DNA of 64,000 bases from Stanieria sp. NIES-3757 (GTDB lineage Bacteria; Cyanobacteriota; Cyanobacteriia; Cyanobacteriales; Xenococcaceae): the NCBI GenBank assembly GCA_002355455.1, contig AP017375.1, positions 4,331,640-4,395,639 on the forward strand, read 5' to 3'. Below the pieces are notes generated by a model. It saw only the letters and a program-made list of their open reading frames with translations, made no database searches and was not told the origin of the DNA. The translations under genes and the position numbers were made by a program. Each line of letters begins with the position of its first letter. The stretch's first letter is position 1. Positions 29,708 to 38,958 of this stretch are shown here, piece by piece.

Positions 29708-30550
29708 ATGCTCGTTAAACCGTTAATTAAATTATGTGCCTTATCGTTAGGCTTGGTATTGTGCTGGGGTTTTCCAATCAATTTAATTCAACCAGTTATT
29801 GCTGCTGAAAAACAAGCTATTGTAACCAAAAAAGATATCTTAGCTCAATTAGCTCAAGCAGATGTTGTTTATCTTGGCGAAAATCACGATAGCGTTGCCG
29901 AACATCAAGCACAATTAGAAATTATTACCGCACTCTATCAAAAAAATCCCCAAATTACGATCGCTTTAGAAATATTTCAGCGTCCCTTTCAGCCTATTTT
30001 AGAGCGTTATCTAGCAGGGGAAATTAATGAAACTCAATTAAGAAAACAAACCGAATACGATCAGCGTTGGGGTTTTGACTGGCAATACTACGCCCCAATT
30101 TTGCGTTTTGCCAAAGCCCATAATTTACCGATTATTGCTTTAAATACCCCTACAGAAATTACTCGTAAAGTCGCTAGTCAAGGGTTAGAAAGCCTATCGG
30201 GAGAAGATTTTCGCTATATTCCACCTGTGGCAGAAATTGACCTGGATAATCAAGCTTATCGTCAAATGCTACAAAATATTTATAGCGGTCATAATCACAA
30301 CAGTCATGGTAATAGTGATGGCTTTGATAATTTTTTCGCTGCCCAGGTACTTTGGGATGAAACCATGGCAGATGCGATCGCACAATTTTATCAAGCTAAC
30401 CCTAATTATCAAATTATTGTTTTAGCTGGTCAAGGTCATATTGTTCACGGTTATGGAATACCAGATCGAGTAAAAAGAAGAATCAACGAGCAATCTTTTA
30501 TACAGCGATCGCAGTTATTAGAAGAGCTTGTTAACATTACCCCGCCTTGA
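29708..30550 (+). CDS. ChaN-like haem-binding-type secreted protein
   Basis: From the ATG at 29708 the product is 280 residues: signal peptide (LIKLCALSLGLVLCWGF), then a ChaN/DUF399 domain with VVYLGENHDSVAEHQAQ, the LALEIFQRP-like segment (IALEIFQRPFQPILERYLAG), and VLAGQGHIVHGYGIP. Earlier in-frame codons overlap the palindromic repeat, so the longer start at 29660 is rejected. ChaN proteins bind haem in Campylobacter; a haem or metal role here is inference. A histidine-rich patch (YSGHNHNSHGNSDG) stands out. The 3' end is three bases from the opposing kinase gene. Confidence 0.85.
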   Translation: MLVKPLIKLCALSLGLVLCWGFPINLIQPVIAAEKQAIVTKKDILAQLAQADVVYLGENHDSVAEHQAQLEIITALYQKNPQITIALEIFQRPFQPILERYLAGEINETQLRKQTEYDQRWGFDWQYYAPILRFAKAHNLPIIALNTPTEITRKVASQGLESLSGEDFRYIPPVAEIDLDNQAYRQMLQNIYSGHNHNSHGNSDGFDNFFAAQVLWDETMADAIAQFYQANPNYQIIVLAGQGHIVHGYGIPDRVKRRINEQSFIQRSQLLEELVNITPP

Positions 30551-30552
30551 AT

Positions 30553-33222
30553 TCAACTATTTAAATTTGGAAGAGTTAATCGAAAAACAGTTCCTTTGCC
30601 TACTTCACTCTCCACATCGATTTTGCCCTGCAATTTTTGAGTGATGAGGTTATGGACTATATGTAATCCTAAACCTGTTCCGCCTTGATGTCTCGCTGTA
30701 GTGAAGAAAGGTTCAAAGATGCGGTTTAAGTCTTTCTGGGGAATACCACAACCATCATCACAAAACTCAATCATAATTGAGTCATTTTGTGGTAGCAAAT
30801 TAAGGTGAAGATGACCAACTTCATCAGTTTTATAGGCGTGTTTTAAAGAATTCATGAGCAGATTAGTAACAACTTGTGCCAAGGCGGTAGGATCGGTTTT
30901 GATCGAGATAGTCTCATCTCCGCTGATTGTCACTTGATGCCCAAGAGAACGAAAATTAGGACTTAAACTAAATATAATTTCTTCGAGATAAGCTTTGACA
31001 GAAATCAAAGAACTTTCGATTGGCTTTTGATCTACAGCAATTTGTTTAAAAGTTTGGATTAACTCGCCAGCTCGATTGAGATTAGTCAAAATAATGTGGC
31101 TACATTCTTGGGCAAGATTTAAATAGTTGTTTAAATCCGATCTTTTTAACTTTCCTTGCTCGGCTTGGGTTATTAAAGTGGTAGTTTGATCGACTAAAGT
31201 AGAGGCTAAAGTGATACTGGTGCCAACAGGGGTATTAACTTCATGGGCTACTCCAGCCACTAAACTGCCTAAAGCTGCTATTTTTCTGGTTTCTAGCAGT
31301 TGATCTTGAGTTCGTTGGAGTTCTGCCAAAGTTTGGGAGAGTTGTTCGGTACGCTCGGCTACTTCTTTTTCCAGAGTTTGGTTATATTCTGCCAGTAATT
31401 TTTCTGCTTGTTTGCGATCGCCAATATCCTGAGCAGTTCCAATGCTTTGCTTGACTTGACCACTAGAATCTCGGCTAAATACGGAATCTCGGCTATAAAG
31501 CCAACGCCATTCACCATTGGCATGTCTCATGCGATATTCTGTTTCAATAATTTCACCATCTTGCGCTGCCTGTAATCGAGCCATTTGGGCGGGCAACACT
31601 TTCAAGTCTTCAGGATGCATGAGATTTTGGAATAAGTTTCTTCCCATTGCCTGAATCTGTTCTGGTGTATAGCCCAGAATCATTCCTATTTCCCGATTAA
31701 CGTAGACATTCCGTTGTTGTTGCAAGTCATAAATATAGAGGATATTGGGAGAAGAATCCACAATTTGTTGAACAAAATGCTGACTTTCTTGCAGAGCAAG
31801 TTCAGCTTCTTTGCGATCGCTAATATCTACAACAATACCATCCCAAACTGTAGAACCATCTGCTTGGCGTTCTGGTCGAGATGAACCTTGAACCCATTTA
31901 ATCATGCCTGATGGTGTAACAATCCGCCATTCATGAAAAAATTGTGTCAAGTTTTGAGCAGATTCCTGAGTTAATTTTTGAATTTCTGAGCGATCTTCAG
32001 GATATTCCATTGCCAGGAAATTTTGCCTACCAATCATAATTTCTTCTGGTGCTACTTCGTACAAGTCAGAGCAACCGGAACTGACGTAAGGCACTGAAAT
32101 AGAACCTTCAGCAGTGATACGAAGTTGATAAATTACCCCAGGAATATGATCTGCCAGCTTGGCAAAACGAGCTTGACTAGTTTGCAGTTGCTCAAGAGAT
32201 TGTTCTAACTGTTGTGCATAAACCTGAGATTGTTGATAAAGTCGAGCATTTTCTAAAGAAATAGCAGCTTGAGTGCAAAGTAGATTGACGACTTCAATGC
32301 GATCGCTTGTAAAGGCTCCAATCGTAAGATTGTTTTCTAGATATAAAATTCCTAGCAGTTGACCCTGTTGCAAGATCGGCGTACATAATACACTTAAGGG
32401 CTGTTTTTGAATAATATAAGCTTCACTTGATAACCATCTTTCTTGCCTAGCATCAGCAATCACAATTGTTTCTTGAGTTTGTTTAACTGTATCAACTAAA
32501 GCGAGAGGAATTTCAGAACTCTTTTCAACAGGAAGTTTTAATAAAACTTGTGGTTCTTCTCCGAGTTTCGCGATCGCTTCAATCGTCAAGTTATTCTCGT
32601 TGACTAGGAGTAATACACCTTGATCGGCTCCAGCATTAGCAAAAATTGCTTGAAGCAAAGTAAGGATTAATTTTTCTAGACGAATTTCGCTTGATAGAGC
32701 TTGGGATGCTTGAAAAATAGTTAGAAAATCTAAGGCTGGTGAAGTAGTTTGGTGAATATTAGATGACGAGCTTAACGTTTTTTGATTAGATAAATTATTA
32801 TAATCAAGTGTTTCTGGCTGCTGAATCGATCCTAATAGTTGAGGATAACACTGGATTAAAGCTTTTAGTTTGGCTTTAGCTCCCCAACGAAGATAGCAGT
32901 AATAGGCATCAATCATATAAGCTTGAGCTATCTTTTCTTTATTCCAATCTAGATAAAATTTAGCTGCTAGTTCATTAGCCAAAGCCTCTTCGTTAAGAAT
33001 TTGATTCTCTCTAGCACTAGCGATCGCGCGATCATAGTATTCAATTGCTTCTGCTTTATTTCCGAGTATTCTATGGCATTCCGCTTCAACTAAGTCATAT
33101 TTGTTTTGAAAATTCATGGGTGCAGACTGAACATAAATTTTTAGTTTTGCTTGATTTTCTTGAATCTTTAAAAATAGCTCAGTTTGTAGAGAAATGACTG
33201 GTATTAACAAGCTTAAGCACAA
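30553..33222 (-). CDS. GAF-PAS-PAS sensor histidine kinase, homologous to the C-terminal half of a giant hybrid kinase
   Basis: The 889-residue ORF runs: an alpha-helical N-terminal segment (about 15-140), GAF domain (about 175-325), PAS (about 350-470) with PAC, PAS (about 480-605) with PAC, coiled coil, HisKA (H-box LVAGVAHEVNTPVG), and HATPase (NSLKHAY, DDGCGIP, GGTGLGLHIV). The N-terminal segment (ECHRILGNKAEAIEYYDRAI) matches the region after the AAA domain in the giant kinase at 59849 (ERHRIFGNNSQAIEHYDWAI), so this looks like such a protein without its kinase and ATPase halves. The TTG start overlaps the upstream GGDEF/EAL gene by ten bases; an internal ATG at 33117 is the alternative (854 residues). 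Confidence 0.85.
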   Translation of the reverse strand: MCLSLLIPVISLQTELFLKIQENQAKLKIYVQSAPMNFQNKYDLVEAECHRILGNKAEAIEYYDRAIASARENQILNEEALANELAAKFYLDWNKEKIAQAYMIDAYYCYLRWGAKAKLKALIQCYPQLLGSIQQPETLDYNNLSNQKTLSSSSNIHQTTSPALDFLTIFQASQALSSEIRLEKLILTLLQAIFANAGADQGVLLLVNENNLTIEAIAKLGEEPQVLLKLPVEKSSEIPLALVDTVKQTQETIVIADARQERWLSSEAYIIQKQPLSVLCTPILQQGQLLGILYLENNLTIGAFTSDRIEVVNLLCTQAAISLENARLYQQSQVYAQQLEQSLEQLQTSQARFAKLADHIPGVIYQLRITAEGSISVPYVSSGCSDLYEVAPEEIMIGRQNFLAMEYPEDRSEIQKLTQESAQNLTQFFHEWRIVTPSGMIKWVQGSSRPERQADGSTVWDGIVVDISDRKEAELALQESQHFVQQIVDSSPNILYIYDLQQQRNVYVNREIGMILGYTPEQIQAMGRNLFQNLMHPEDLKVLPAQMARLQAAQDGEIIETEYRMRHANGEWRWLYSRDSVFSRDSSGQVKQSIGTAQDIGDRKQAEKLLAEYNQTLEKEVAERTEQLSQTLAELQRTQDQLLETRKIAALGSLVAGVAHEVNTPVGTSITLASTLVDQTTTLITQAEQGKLKRSDLNNYLNLAQECSHIILTNLNRAGELIQTFKQIAVDQKPIESSLISVKAYLEEIIFSLSPNFRSLGHQVTISGDETISIKTDPTALAQVVTNLLMNSLKHAYKTDEVGHLHLNLLPQNDSIMIEFCDDGCGIPQKDLNRIFEPFFTTARHQGGTGLGLHIVHNLITQKLQGKIDVESEVGKGTVFRLTLPNLNS

Positions 33223-35669
33223 GCAAAAGACAGAGGAATAGGTTTTGCAATTCCATAACCTTGAGCGTAATCTATTTCTAACTCTTTTAAAGAAGCTAAA
33301 ATATCTTCATTTTCGACAAATTCGGCAATGGTTTTAATCTTCATAACCTGACTAATTCGATTAAAAGCTTCTACCGTAGCGCGGTCAATCGGATCGTTGA
33401 TAATATTTTTAATAAAAGAGCCGTCAATTTTTAGATAATCGACGGGGAAATTTTTTAAATACCCTAAAGAACTTATTCCACTACCAAAATTATCCAAAGC
33501 AAAATAACAACCTAATTGTTTTAACTCTTTAATCAATTGAGTAGCTTGAGTCAGATTAGCGATCGCAGTTGCTTCGCTGATTTCAAAGCAAATATTTTGA
33601 GGGGAAATCTGATACAAAGCAAATTGTTCTTTAAGAAACTGGCAAAAATCTTTTTGATTAATACTGGTTGCTGAAAGATTGATTGTATAAATATTTTTAT
33701 TATTTGGCTCGTCTTGACAACATTGTTCATAAAGTTGAAAAAAGGTACTAATTACCCAACGATCAATTGCAGGCATAAGATTGTATCTTTCCGCAGCAGG
33801 AATAAAAGCACCAGGAAGAACAATTGTTCCTGTTTCATCAATCAGACGCAACAAAATTTCATAATGTTTTTGCTGAGAACGATCCTTAAGAGGAGCGATG
33901 TTTTGACAATAGAGACAAAAACGATTTTCCGCTAAGGCTTGATTGAGACGAGTAATCCAAGATTTTTCCCCTTGTTGTCTAGATAACTCGCGCTCGTCAG
34001 GATAAGCAATTTCAATACAATTACGTCCTTGTGCCTTGGCTGCGTAACAAGCAGTATCAGCAGTACTCAAAACCTGGTTTAAATTGATACTGCTTCGATC
34101 AATCGCAACTAAACCAATACTAACTCCAACAGTAAAATTTTTTTCTTGCCAGGTAAAACGAAAATTCTTAATTAATTCCTTCAGCGTATTGGCAATTTTC
34201 TCTCCTTCTGTCAGAGAACACTTATAAAGTAGTAAGCCAAATTCATCTCCACCTAAACGAGCTAAAACATCTGTATTTCTAACTCTTCGTTGCATGAGAT
34301 TGGTCACTTGCTTTAATAATTCATCTCCGGCAGCATGACCACAAGTATCATTGACAATTTTAAATTGGTCGAGGTCGAGAAAACAAAGAATATGATGGGA
34401 ATCTTCTTGTTGTGCAGCAATAATTGTTTGTTGAGCTTGTCGTTCAAATTCGAGCCGATTGTATAATCCTGTAAGTGGATCGTGGCGAGCTTGCCAAGAT
34501 AATTGACGAGTTAATTGACGAGAGCCAGTCACGTCATGGAAAACTATTACCATCCCAATTAAATCACCTTGATAATTATAAATAGGTGCTGCGGAATCTT
34601 CGATCTCGTATTCGGCACCATCACGAGAAATTAAGATCGTATGAGGTGATAAACACACAGTTTGCTCTTGTTGTAAGACTAGCTCTAAGGAGTTAGTAAG
34701 TGGCTGTTTAGTTTCTTCATCTACTAACTGAAATACTTCTGTAATATTTAATCCATGAGCTTCTTCTTCAATCCAACCAGTTAATTGTTCCGCCATGGGA
34801 TTGAGATTGTTGATTTTACCTTCTGCATCAGTCGTAATTACTGCATCAGCAATTGATTGTAAAGTGACTCGCGCCAATTCTTGTTCTATCGACAAAGTTT
34901 GTTCGATGTCTTTAAGAGAGGAAATATCCCGCGCTACCCAAATTGCCAGCTCTTCAGAAAGAGGAGAAATATTAGCAATAAACCATTTTTTGGTTTGCTC
35001 TTCTGACACACTATACTCAATGCTGACGGTTTCTGTGGTGGTTAAAGCTCGTTCGATTAGCTGCCAAAACTTTTCAGAGGTAGTTTGACAATAAAATTTG
35101 CTGATAGTTTGATTAATCCAATTAACTCTAGATTGGGACAAAGAAGCTTGATTAGTAGGAATAAATTTAATTTCTTTGTTATTTTTATCTATGAGCAAAA
35201 CAATATCAGTGATGGTTCGACAAATCGCCCTTAGTTTAGTTTCGCTGGCTTTTAACTGAGCTTGAAGAAACTTTTGCTCGGTAACTATTTCAGTAAAAAC
35301 GATCGCACCAGCAATTCCCTGTTGAGAATTACACCAAGGCTGAAAAATACATCTAATCCAATCTTCTGAACCATCATTGTGAATTAATCGTTCTGCTTCT
35401 GATTGAAAATCTATGCCAGCCAAACAACTTTGATAGCCTTGATGCCATAGTTTAGAAAGACTTGGTAAAATTTCTGGGTGCAAACAACCAATCAGGTTTT
35501 TCCCTTCGAGATGATAGTCTTTTAACCAGCGGGGACTAGCTGCTAAATAGCGCATTTGACGATCAAGTAAAGCGATCGCCATAGGTGCTTGTGCAATAAA
35601 AGTAAAAAACTCTGGTTCAATAATGCTCGCGGGGATAAGCTGCTTTAACTGATCAAATGAATACTTCAT
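33213..35669 (-). CDS. PAS-containing diguanylate cyclase/phosphodiesterase (GGDEF-EAL)
   Basis: With the ATG at 35669 the product is 818 residues (a TTG at 35723 would add 18). It carries three PAS-like regions (about 25-145, 150-265, 275-400), a GGDEF domain (about 405-570, intact LARLGGDEFGLLLY) and an EAL domain (about 580-815, EAL signature replaced by EILLRL; LDNFGSGISSLGYLKNFPVDYLKIDG and QGYGIAKPI present). It should make or break cyclic di-GMP; the intact GGDEF suggests synthesis, with EAL activity uncertain. It is soluble, with no membrane helices. The 3' end overlaps the histidine kinase gene by ten bases, so both are probably one operon. Confidence 0.9.
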   Translation of the reverse strand: MKYSFDQLKQLIPASIIEPEFFTFIAQAPMAIALLDRQMRYLAASPRWLKDYHLEGKNLIGCLHPEILPSLSKLWHQGYQSCLAGIDFQSEAERLIHNDGSEDWIRCIFQPWCNSQQGIAGAIVFTEIVTEQKFLQAQLKASETKLRAICRTITDIVLLIDKNNKEIKFIPTNQASLSQSRVNWINQTISKFYCQTTSEKFWQLIERALTTTETVSIEYSVSEEQTKKWFIANISPLSEELAIWVARDISSLKDIEQTLSIEQELARVTLQSIADAVITTDAEGKINNLNPMAEQLTGWIEEEAHGLNITEVFQLVDEETKQPLTNSLELVLQQEQTVCLSPHTILISRDGAEYEIEDSAAPIYNYQGDLIGMVIVFHDVTGSRQLTRQLSWQARHDPLTGLYNRLEFERQAQQTIIAAQQEDSHHILCFLDLDQFKIVNDTCGHAAGDELLKQVTNLMQRRVRNTDVLARLGGDEFGLLLYKCSLTEGEKIANTLKELIKNFRFTWQEKNFTVGVSIGLVAIDRSSINLNQVLSTADTACYAAKAQGRNCIEIAYPDERELSRQQGEKSWITRLNQALAENRFCLYCQNIAPLKDRSQQKHYEILLRLIDETGTIVLPGAFIPAAERYNLMPAIDRWVISTFFQLYEQCCQDEPNNKNIYTINLSATSINQKDFCQFLKEQFALYQISPQNICFEISEATAIANLTQATQLIKELKQLGCYFALDNFGSGISSLGYLKNFPVDYLKIDGSFIKNIINDPIDRATVEAFNRISQVMKIKTIAEFVENEDILASLKELEIDYAQGYGIAKPIPLSFACA

Positions 35670-35875
35670 GAAAAGCAAGTTACCAAAGAATTGAAATGTT
35701 TTTCTTCTATCAGAGTGAGTCAATGATTAATTTCTCATGAAGTGAAACTAAATCAAATTGTTTAAGGCTCTGAAGGCGATTGAGAGAGATATTATTCAAA
35801 AATTGCAGTAAATTTCTTTTAGAATAACTTTATTCTTTAGTAACAGGCTTCAGGAAAATTATTTAAGTAATTTCT

Positions 35876-36049
35876 TTATCTATCGATTTTGGAGTCTTCT
35901 TCTTCTAGTTGGGGATTATTTATTTCTTCCTTAAAACCTCTAAGGGTTTTCCCCAAAGCACTGCCAATTTCAGGAATTTTTTTCGGCCCAAACACGAGTA
36001 AAGCTACAATCCCAATTATCGCCACTTCTGGCCAACCTAAACCAAACAT
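35876..36049 (-). CDS. tatA: Sec-independent protein translocase TatA
   Basis: A 57-residue protein begins MFGLGWPEVAIIGIVALLVF, a single N-terminal membrane helix, followed by the FGPKKIPEIGSALGKTLRGF amphipathic helix and an acidic tail (LEEEDSKID). This is the TatA/TatE signature: the pore-forming partner of TatC for exporting folded proteins. A GAGGAG ribosome binding site lies seven bases before the ATG at 36049. tatC is not nearby. Confidence 0.95.
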   Translation of the reverse strand: MFGLGWPEVAIIGIVALLVFGPKKIPEIGSALGKTLRGFKEEINNPQLEEEDSKIDR

Positions 36050-36174
36050 TTTTGATCTCCTCTCTTTAATTGATGACGATTAATAGTTATATATATTTAA
36101 GAGAACAGTTTCAGTATATCTTTAAGCTTATGAAGATTTGCTGCTGATGTTGTTAAGTTGCCTACAGCGTTTTT

Positions 36175-36951
36175 ATGACTGAAATGTTAGAAACTACACC
36201 AACCTCACTCCGTCAAGAACAACACCCCTTAATTTGTCAGCTAGCCGATCTGATTTTAGATTACTGGCAACAATATTTAGATTTACGCCCCTATACTCTT
36301 CCAGAAGGATTGGGTTATGTTGAAGGGAAACTTGAAGGGGAAAGATTAAGAATAGAAAATCGCTGTTATCAAACTCCCCAATTTCGTAAGCTGCATTTGG
36401 AATTAGCCAAAGTCGGTAATAACTTGGATATTCTTCACTGCGTCATGTTTCCTCGTCCTGAATACCCCTTACCAATGTTTGGGTGCGATATTGTTGCAGG
36501 AAAAGCTGGAGTTAGTGCTGCGATCGCAGATATTTCCCCTACCAGTCCCGAAAAAACTCTCTCAGAAAACTATAGATTAGAACTTGCTGCTTTACCCAGT
36601 AGCAAATTTTCTCAACTTCGTGAACTTCCCTCTTGGGCAGATATTTTCTCTGAGTTTTGTTTATTCGTTCGTCCTCAAAATGATGCAGAAGAACAAGATT
36701 TTCTGCAACGAACTTCGAGCTTTTTAAAGATTCACTGTCAACAAGCTGTTCAAGCTAAACCAGTTTCTCTTCAACAACAGAAATTATATTTGGCTGGACA
36801 AAACTATTACTGCACTAAACAACAACAAAATGACAAAACTCGTCGTGTTTTAGAAAAAGCTTTTGGCTCGGACTGGGCGGAATACTATATGAAATCCGTC
36901 TTATTTGATGTCCCCAATACTTTACCCACTGAGGAAGTTGTCCCGAACTAA
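36175..36951 (+). CDS. pcyA: phycocyanobilin:ferredoxin oxidoreductase
   Basis: The 258-residue PcyA reduces biliverdin IXalpha to phycocyanobilin with electrons from ferredoxin, the pigment used by the apc gene products in this window. Catalytic residues E76, H88 and D105 are conserved, within [16 protein letters not shown] and GCDIVAG, at the same numbering as the Synechocystis enzyme. The C-terminal [19 protein letters not shown] is family-typical. ATG at 36175, 125 bp from the divergent tatA start. Confidence 0.98.
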   Translation: MTEMLETTPTSLRQEQHPLICQLADLILDYWQQYLDLRPYTLPEGLGYVEGKLEGERLRIENRCYQTPQFRKLHLELAKVGNNLDILHCVMFPRPEYPLPMFGCDIVAGKAGVSAAIADISPTSPEKTLSENYRLELAALPSSKFSQLRELPSWADIFSEFCLFVRPQNDAEEQDFLQRTSSFLKIHCQQAVQAKPVSLQQQKLYLAGQNYYCTKQQQNDKTRRVLEKAFGSDWAEYYMKSVLFDVPNTLPTEEVVPN

Positions 36952-37361
36952 AAAATTTTGCTGTTGCTAAAAATAAAAGTGTAATTTTTTGGCTGGAGAT
37001 AAAATACACTTTTTTCTCAATCGATTGATAGCGTCCACTCAATCAAAATCCGCTGTAGTCGCACGAGTGTACTTTAACTTAAAAAAAAATTAAAAAGAAG
37101 TAGCTAAGCTTGAGCAAAGCTAGTGACTAATCTTAGTTGAACAAAATATAGTTATTGTGTTTAAAATACTTTTGCCCAACTAGGCTACCCTTGTTGGATT
37201 TATTTTGAAGGTCAAAATTGTTAAAACTAAATAAAATTTACTTCTTCAAATAATTTATTGCTAAATAGTTCAATCAAGTTAATCGCAAAATAGTTTTAAC
37301 AAGCATAAATCACCTTTGAAAGCAAAGGCGATTCATTGCCAACAAATTTGGTTAGAGCAAA
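36952..37361. other. intergenic region between pcyA and cyAbrB
   Basis: A 410-bp spacer between convergent genes. It holds the cyAbrB terminator (37309-37332) and otherwise AT-rich sequence without credible coding potential; no separate pcyA terminator is obvious. Confidence 0.5.
37309..37332 (-). terminator. terminator hairpin of cyAbrB gene
   Basis: ATCGCCTTTG-CTTT-CAAAGGTGAT on the minus strand (37332-37309), ten base pairs with one G-U, followed by TTTATG. The G-U appears only on this strand, in line with the cyAbrB direction. Confidence 0.7.
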
Positions 37362-37760
37362 TCAATTTTCTGAAAAAGTCTCATCATCATCATCATCATC
37401 AACTTGTTTCAGATGAATATGCTTGTACCCTAACTTAATTTCAAATTTATCACCTTCTTTTAAACCCATTGCTTGAGTATAGGTTGAACCAATGACAATT
37501 TGACCATTTTTATGAACGCTAACTTTATAAGTAGGTTCACGACCACGACCATCTTTTGCTCCTTCTGGATCGAGAGGAACGCCTTTAGCAGCTAGTACTG
37601 CATCATAAAAATCTGTTAAATTTACTCTTGTTTGATTGTCTTTGGTGGTAGTGTAATATCCGCAGCGTTTTGCTGTTTCTCTTCTTGGTAAGTGGGAAAG
37701 CTCTTTTACTTTTTGAAGTAATGCTTTTCCTGTTAAAGGAGCGGTTGCAATTTCACTCAT
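37362..37760 (-). CDS. cyAbrB-family transcriptional regulator
   Basis: The 132-residue protein belongs to the cyanobacterial AbrB group (CalA/cyAbrB type), whose members regulate carbon/nitrogen-responsive genes. Signatures are the N-terminal LTGKALLQKVKELSHLPRRE, the conserved GYYTTTKDNQTRVNLTDFYDAVLAAKG, and the C-terminal AbrB-like fold (VSVHKNGQIVIGSTYTQAMGLKEGD). The protein ends in an acidic tail with six aspartates (VDDDDDDETFSEN) encoded by a trinucleotide repeat. Whether it is the cyAbrB1 or cyAbrB2 type is not decided. Confidence 0.93.
   Translation of the reverse strand: MSEIATAPLTGKALLQKVKELSHLPRRETAKRCGYYTTTKDNQTRVNLTDFYDAVLAAKGVPLDPEGAKDGRGREPTYKVSVHKNGQIVIGSTYTQAMGLKEGDKFEIKLGYKHIHLKQVDDDDDDETFSEN
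37381..37401 (-). repeat. TCA trinucleotide microsatellite coding poly-Asp
   Basis: Seven uninterrupted TCA units (plus strand) encode most of the six-aspartate run near the cyAbrB C-terminus. Slippage-prone in frame, so tail length may vary between strains. Confidence 0.85.
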
Positions 37761-38958
37761 TTTTTTCCAAATGTTCCTTTGATCTTTTTGAGATTGCTAA
37801 TTAAATATATCAGATATAATTGACATTATAAAAAAAATATACCGTTAAATATCTATATTGTCACTTTTTTTTTTATAGTTATGATTTTTCAATAAAAATG
37901 CTCAGAAAAAAATATTAATAATAGATTTAAATACCTCAACTCAAGACTATTTCCTTAGTCAGTTTTTTGGAGAGACTATTTTCTTTAAACATTTGTTCTA
38001 GGGCAATAAGCGAGGGACAGATAAAATTTTAATAATCTATGCTCAATTAGAATCACAATCTCTAATTACTTTGAGATTAAATTTGCCTCAAACCAGCTTA
38101 ACCATAAAATGAGGTGAAATTTTAGCCCAAGTTCGATCAGCAGAATATTCGCTAATAAAATCAGATTAATCTAAATGCTGATTTGGCTTAAATTTAGTCT
38201 TAGTCTGAAAAAAAATGGCTAACTCAAGACAAACACCCCACTGTCGGTCTAAAAATTGTTAAGTCAAATTAGGTTAAATAATAGTGAAATCAAATCAATC
38301 CTTCACAGATCGGTAATATTTCTATAAAGTTAGATTAATTGAGATATAAGGCTCAAAAATTATGACTGTTGCGTTAAAGAGAGACTTAAACTTTAGCTAT
38401 CCCTAACGTGATAAAAAAAACTTAAATTATTAACCGAGAAGTCTTGCAACTTTAGCAAGTTAGGTGGATAAGGAAAAAAAGCCTTTCTTGATTTTAAGCA
38501 AGATAATCTATTACTCTGAACAGGCGTGAGAGTTTACTCTTTCTTCGCGAGGGATTCGCTCCTAAAGTTCGCGATCACGTGTTTAGAAAAAAATCTATGA
38601 TCATCTCCAATTATTATAGGACTGTTGGTTTTTTTTTACGTAATAATTGAAACAGTTATTTCGATTTCTAGAACTTACATCTAACTAGATAAAACCATCA
38701 CCTCATTCAAGGGTTAAAACTACCCATCACAAAGCTTTAAAAATAATTCATTAATGGTAAGATTGCGATCTAGACATAACTTGTTGCGCTCAATTTCAGT
38801 TTTTTTTGTTACTAGAAGTGTAACGGGATTTTAGTTTAATCCCGCTAACAGAGATACTGAAGCAATTAGTCATAAAGATCGATGAGTTTCTTGGTTATTT
38901 GCTCAAGAACAAAAGCTACATTGGCTAAATAGTACTGATTTATTTATGGTCAATTGTC
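37761..38958. other. 1.2-kb gene-free region
   Basis: No complete gene is visible on either strand. The stretch is AT-rich with short protein-like fragments (for example the plus-strand frame around 38014-38111, with ILIIYAQLESQSLITL, then a stop, and another around 38120-38170 in a different phase) suggesting a decayed gene. A perfect hairpin (CGGGATT 38824-38830, AATCCCG 38838-38844, seven-base loop) precedes the RnfD-like gene and may sit in its leader. The region must also contain the cyAbrB promoter. Confidence 0.45.

Noticed and set aside
33223-33309. Upstream extension of the sensor kinase frame beyond TTG 33222
   Set aside because: The open frame up to the stop at 33307-33309 has no similarity to the giant kinase and lies within the EAL coding end.
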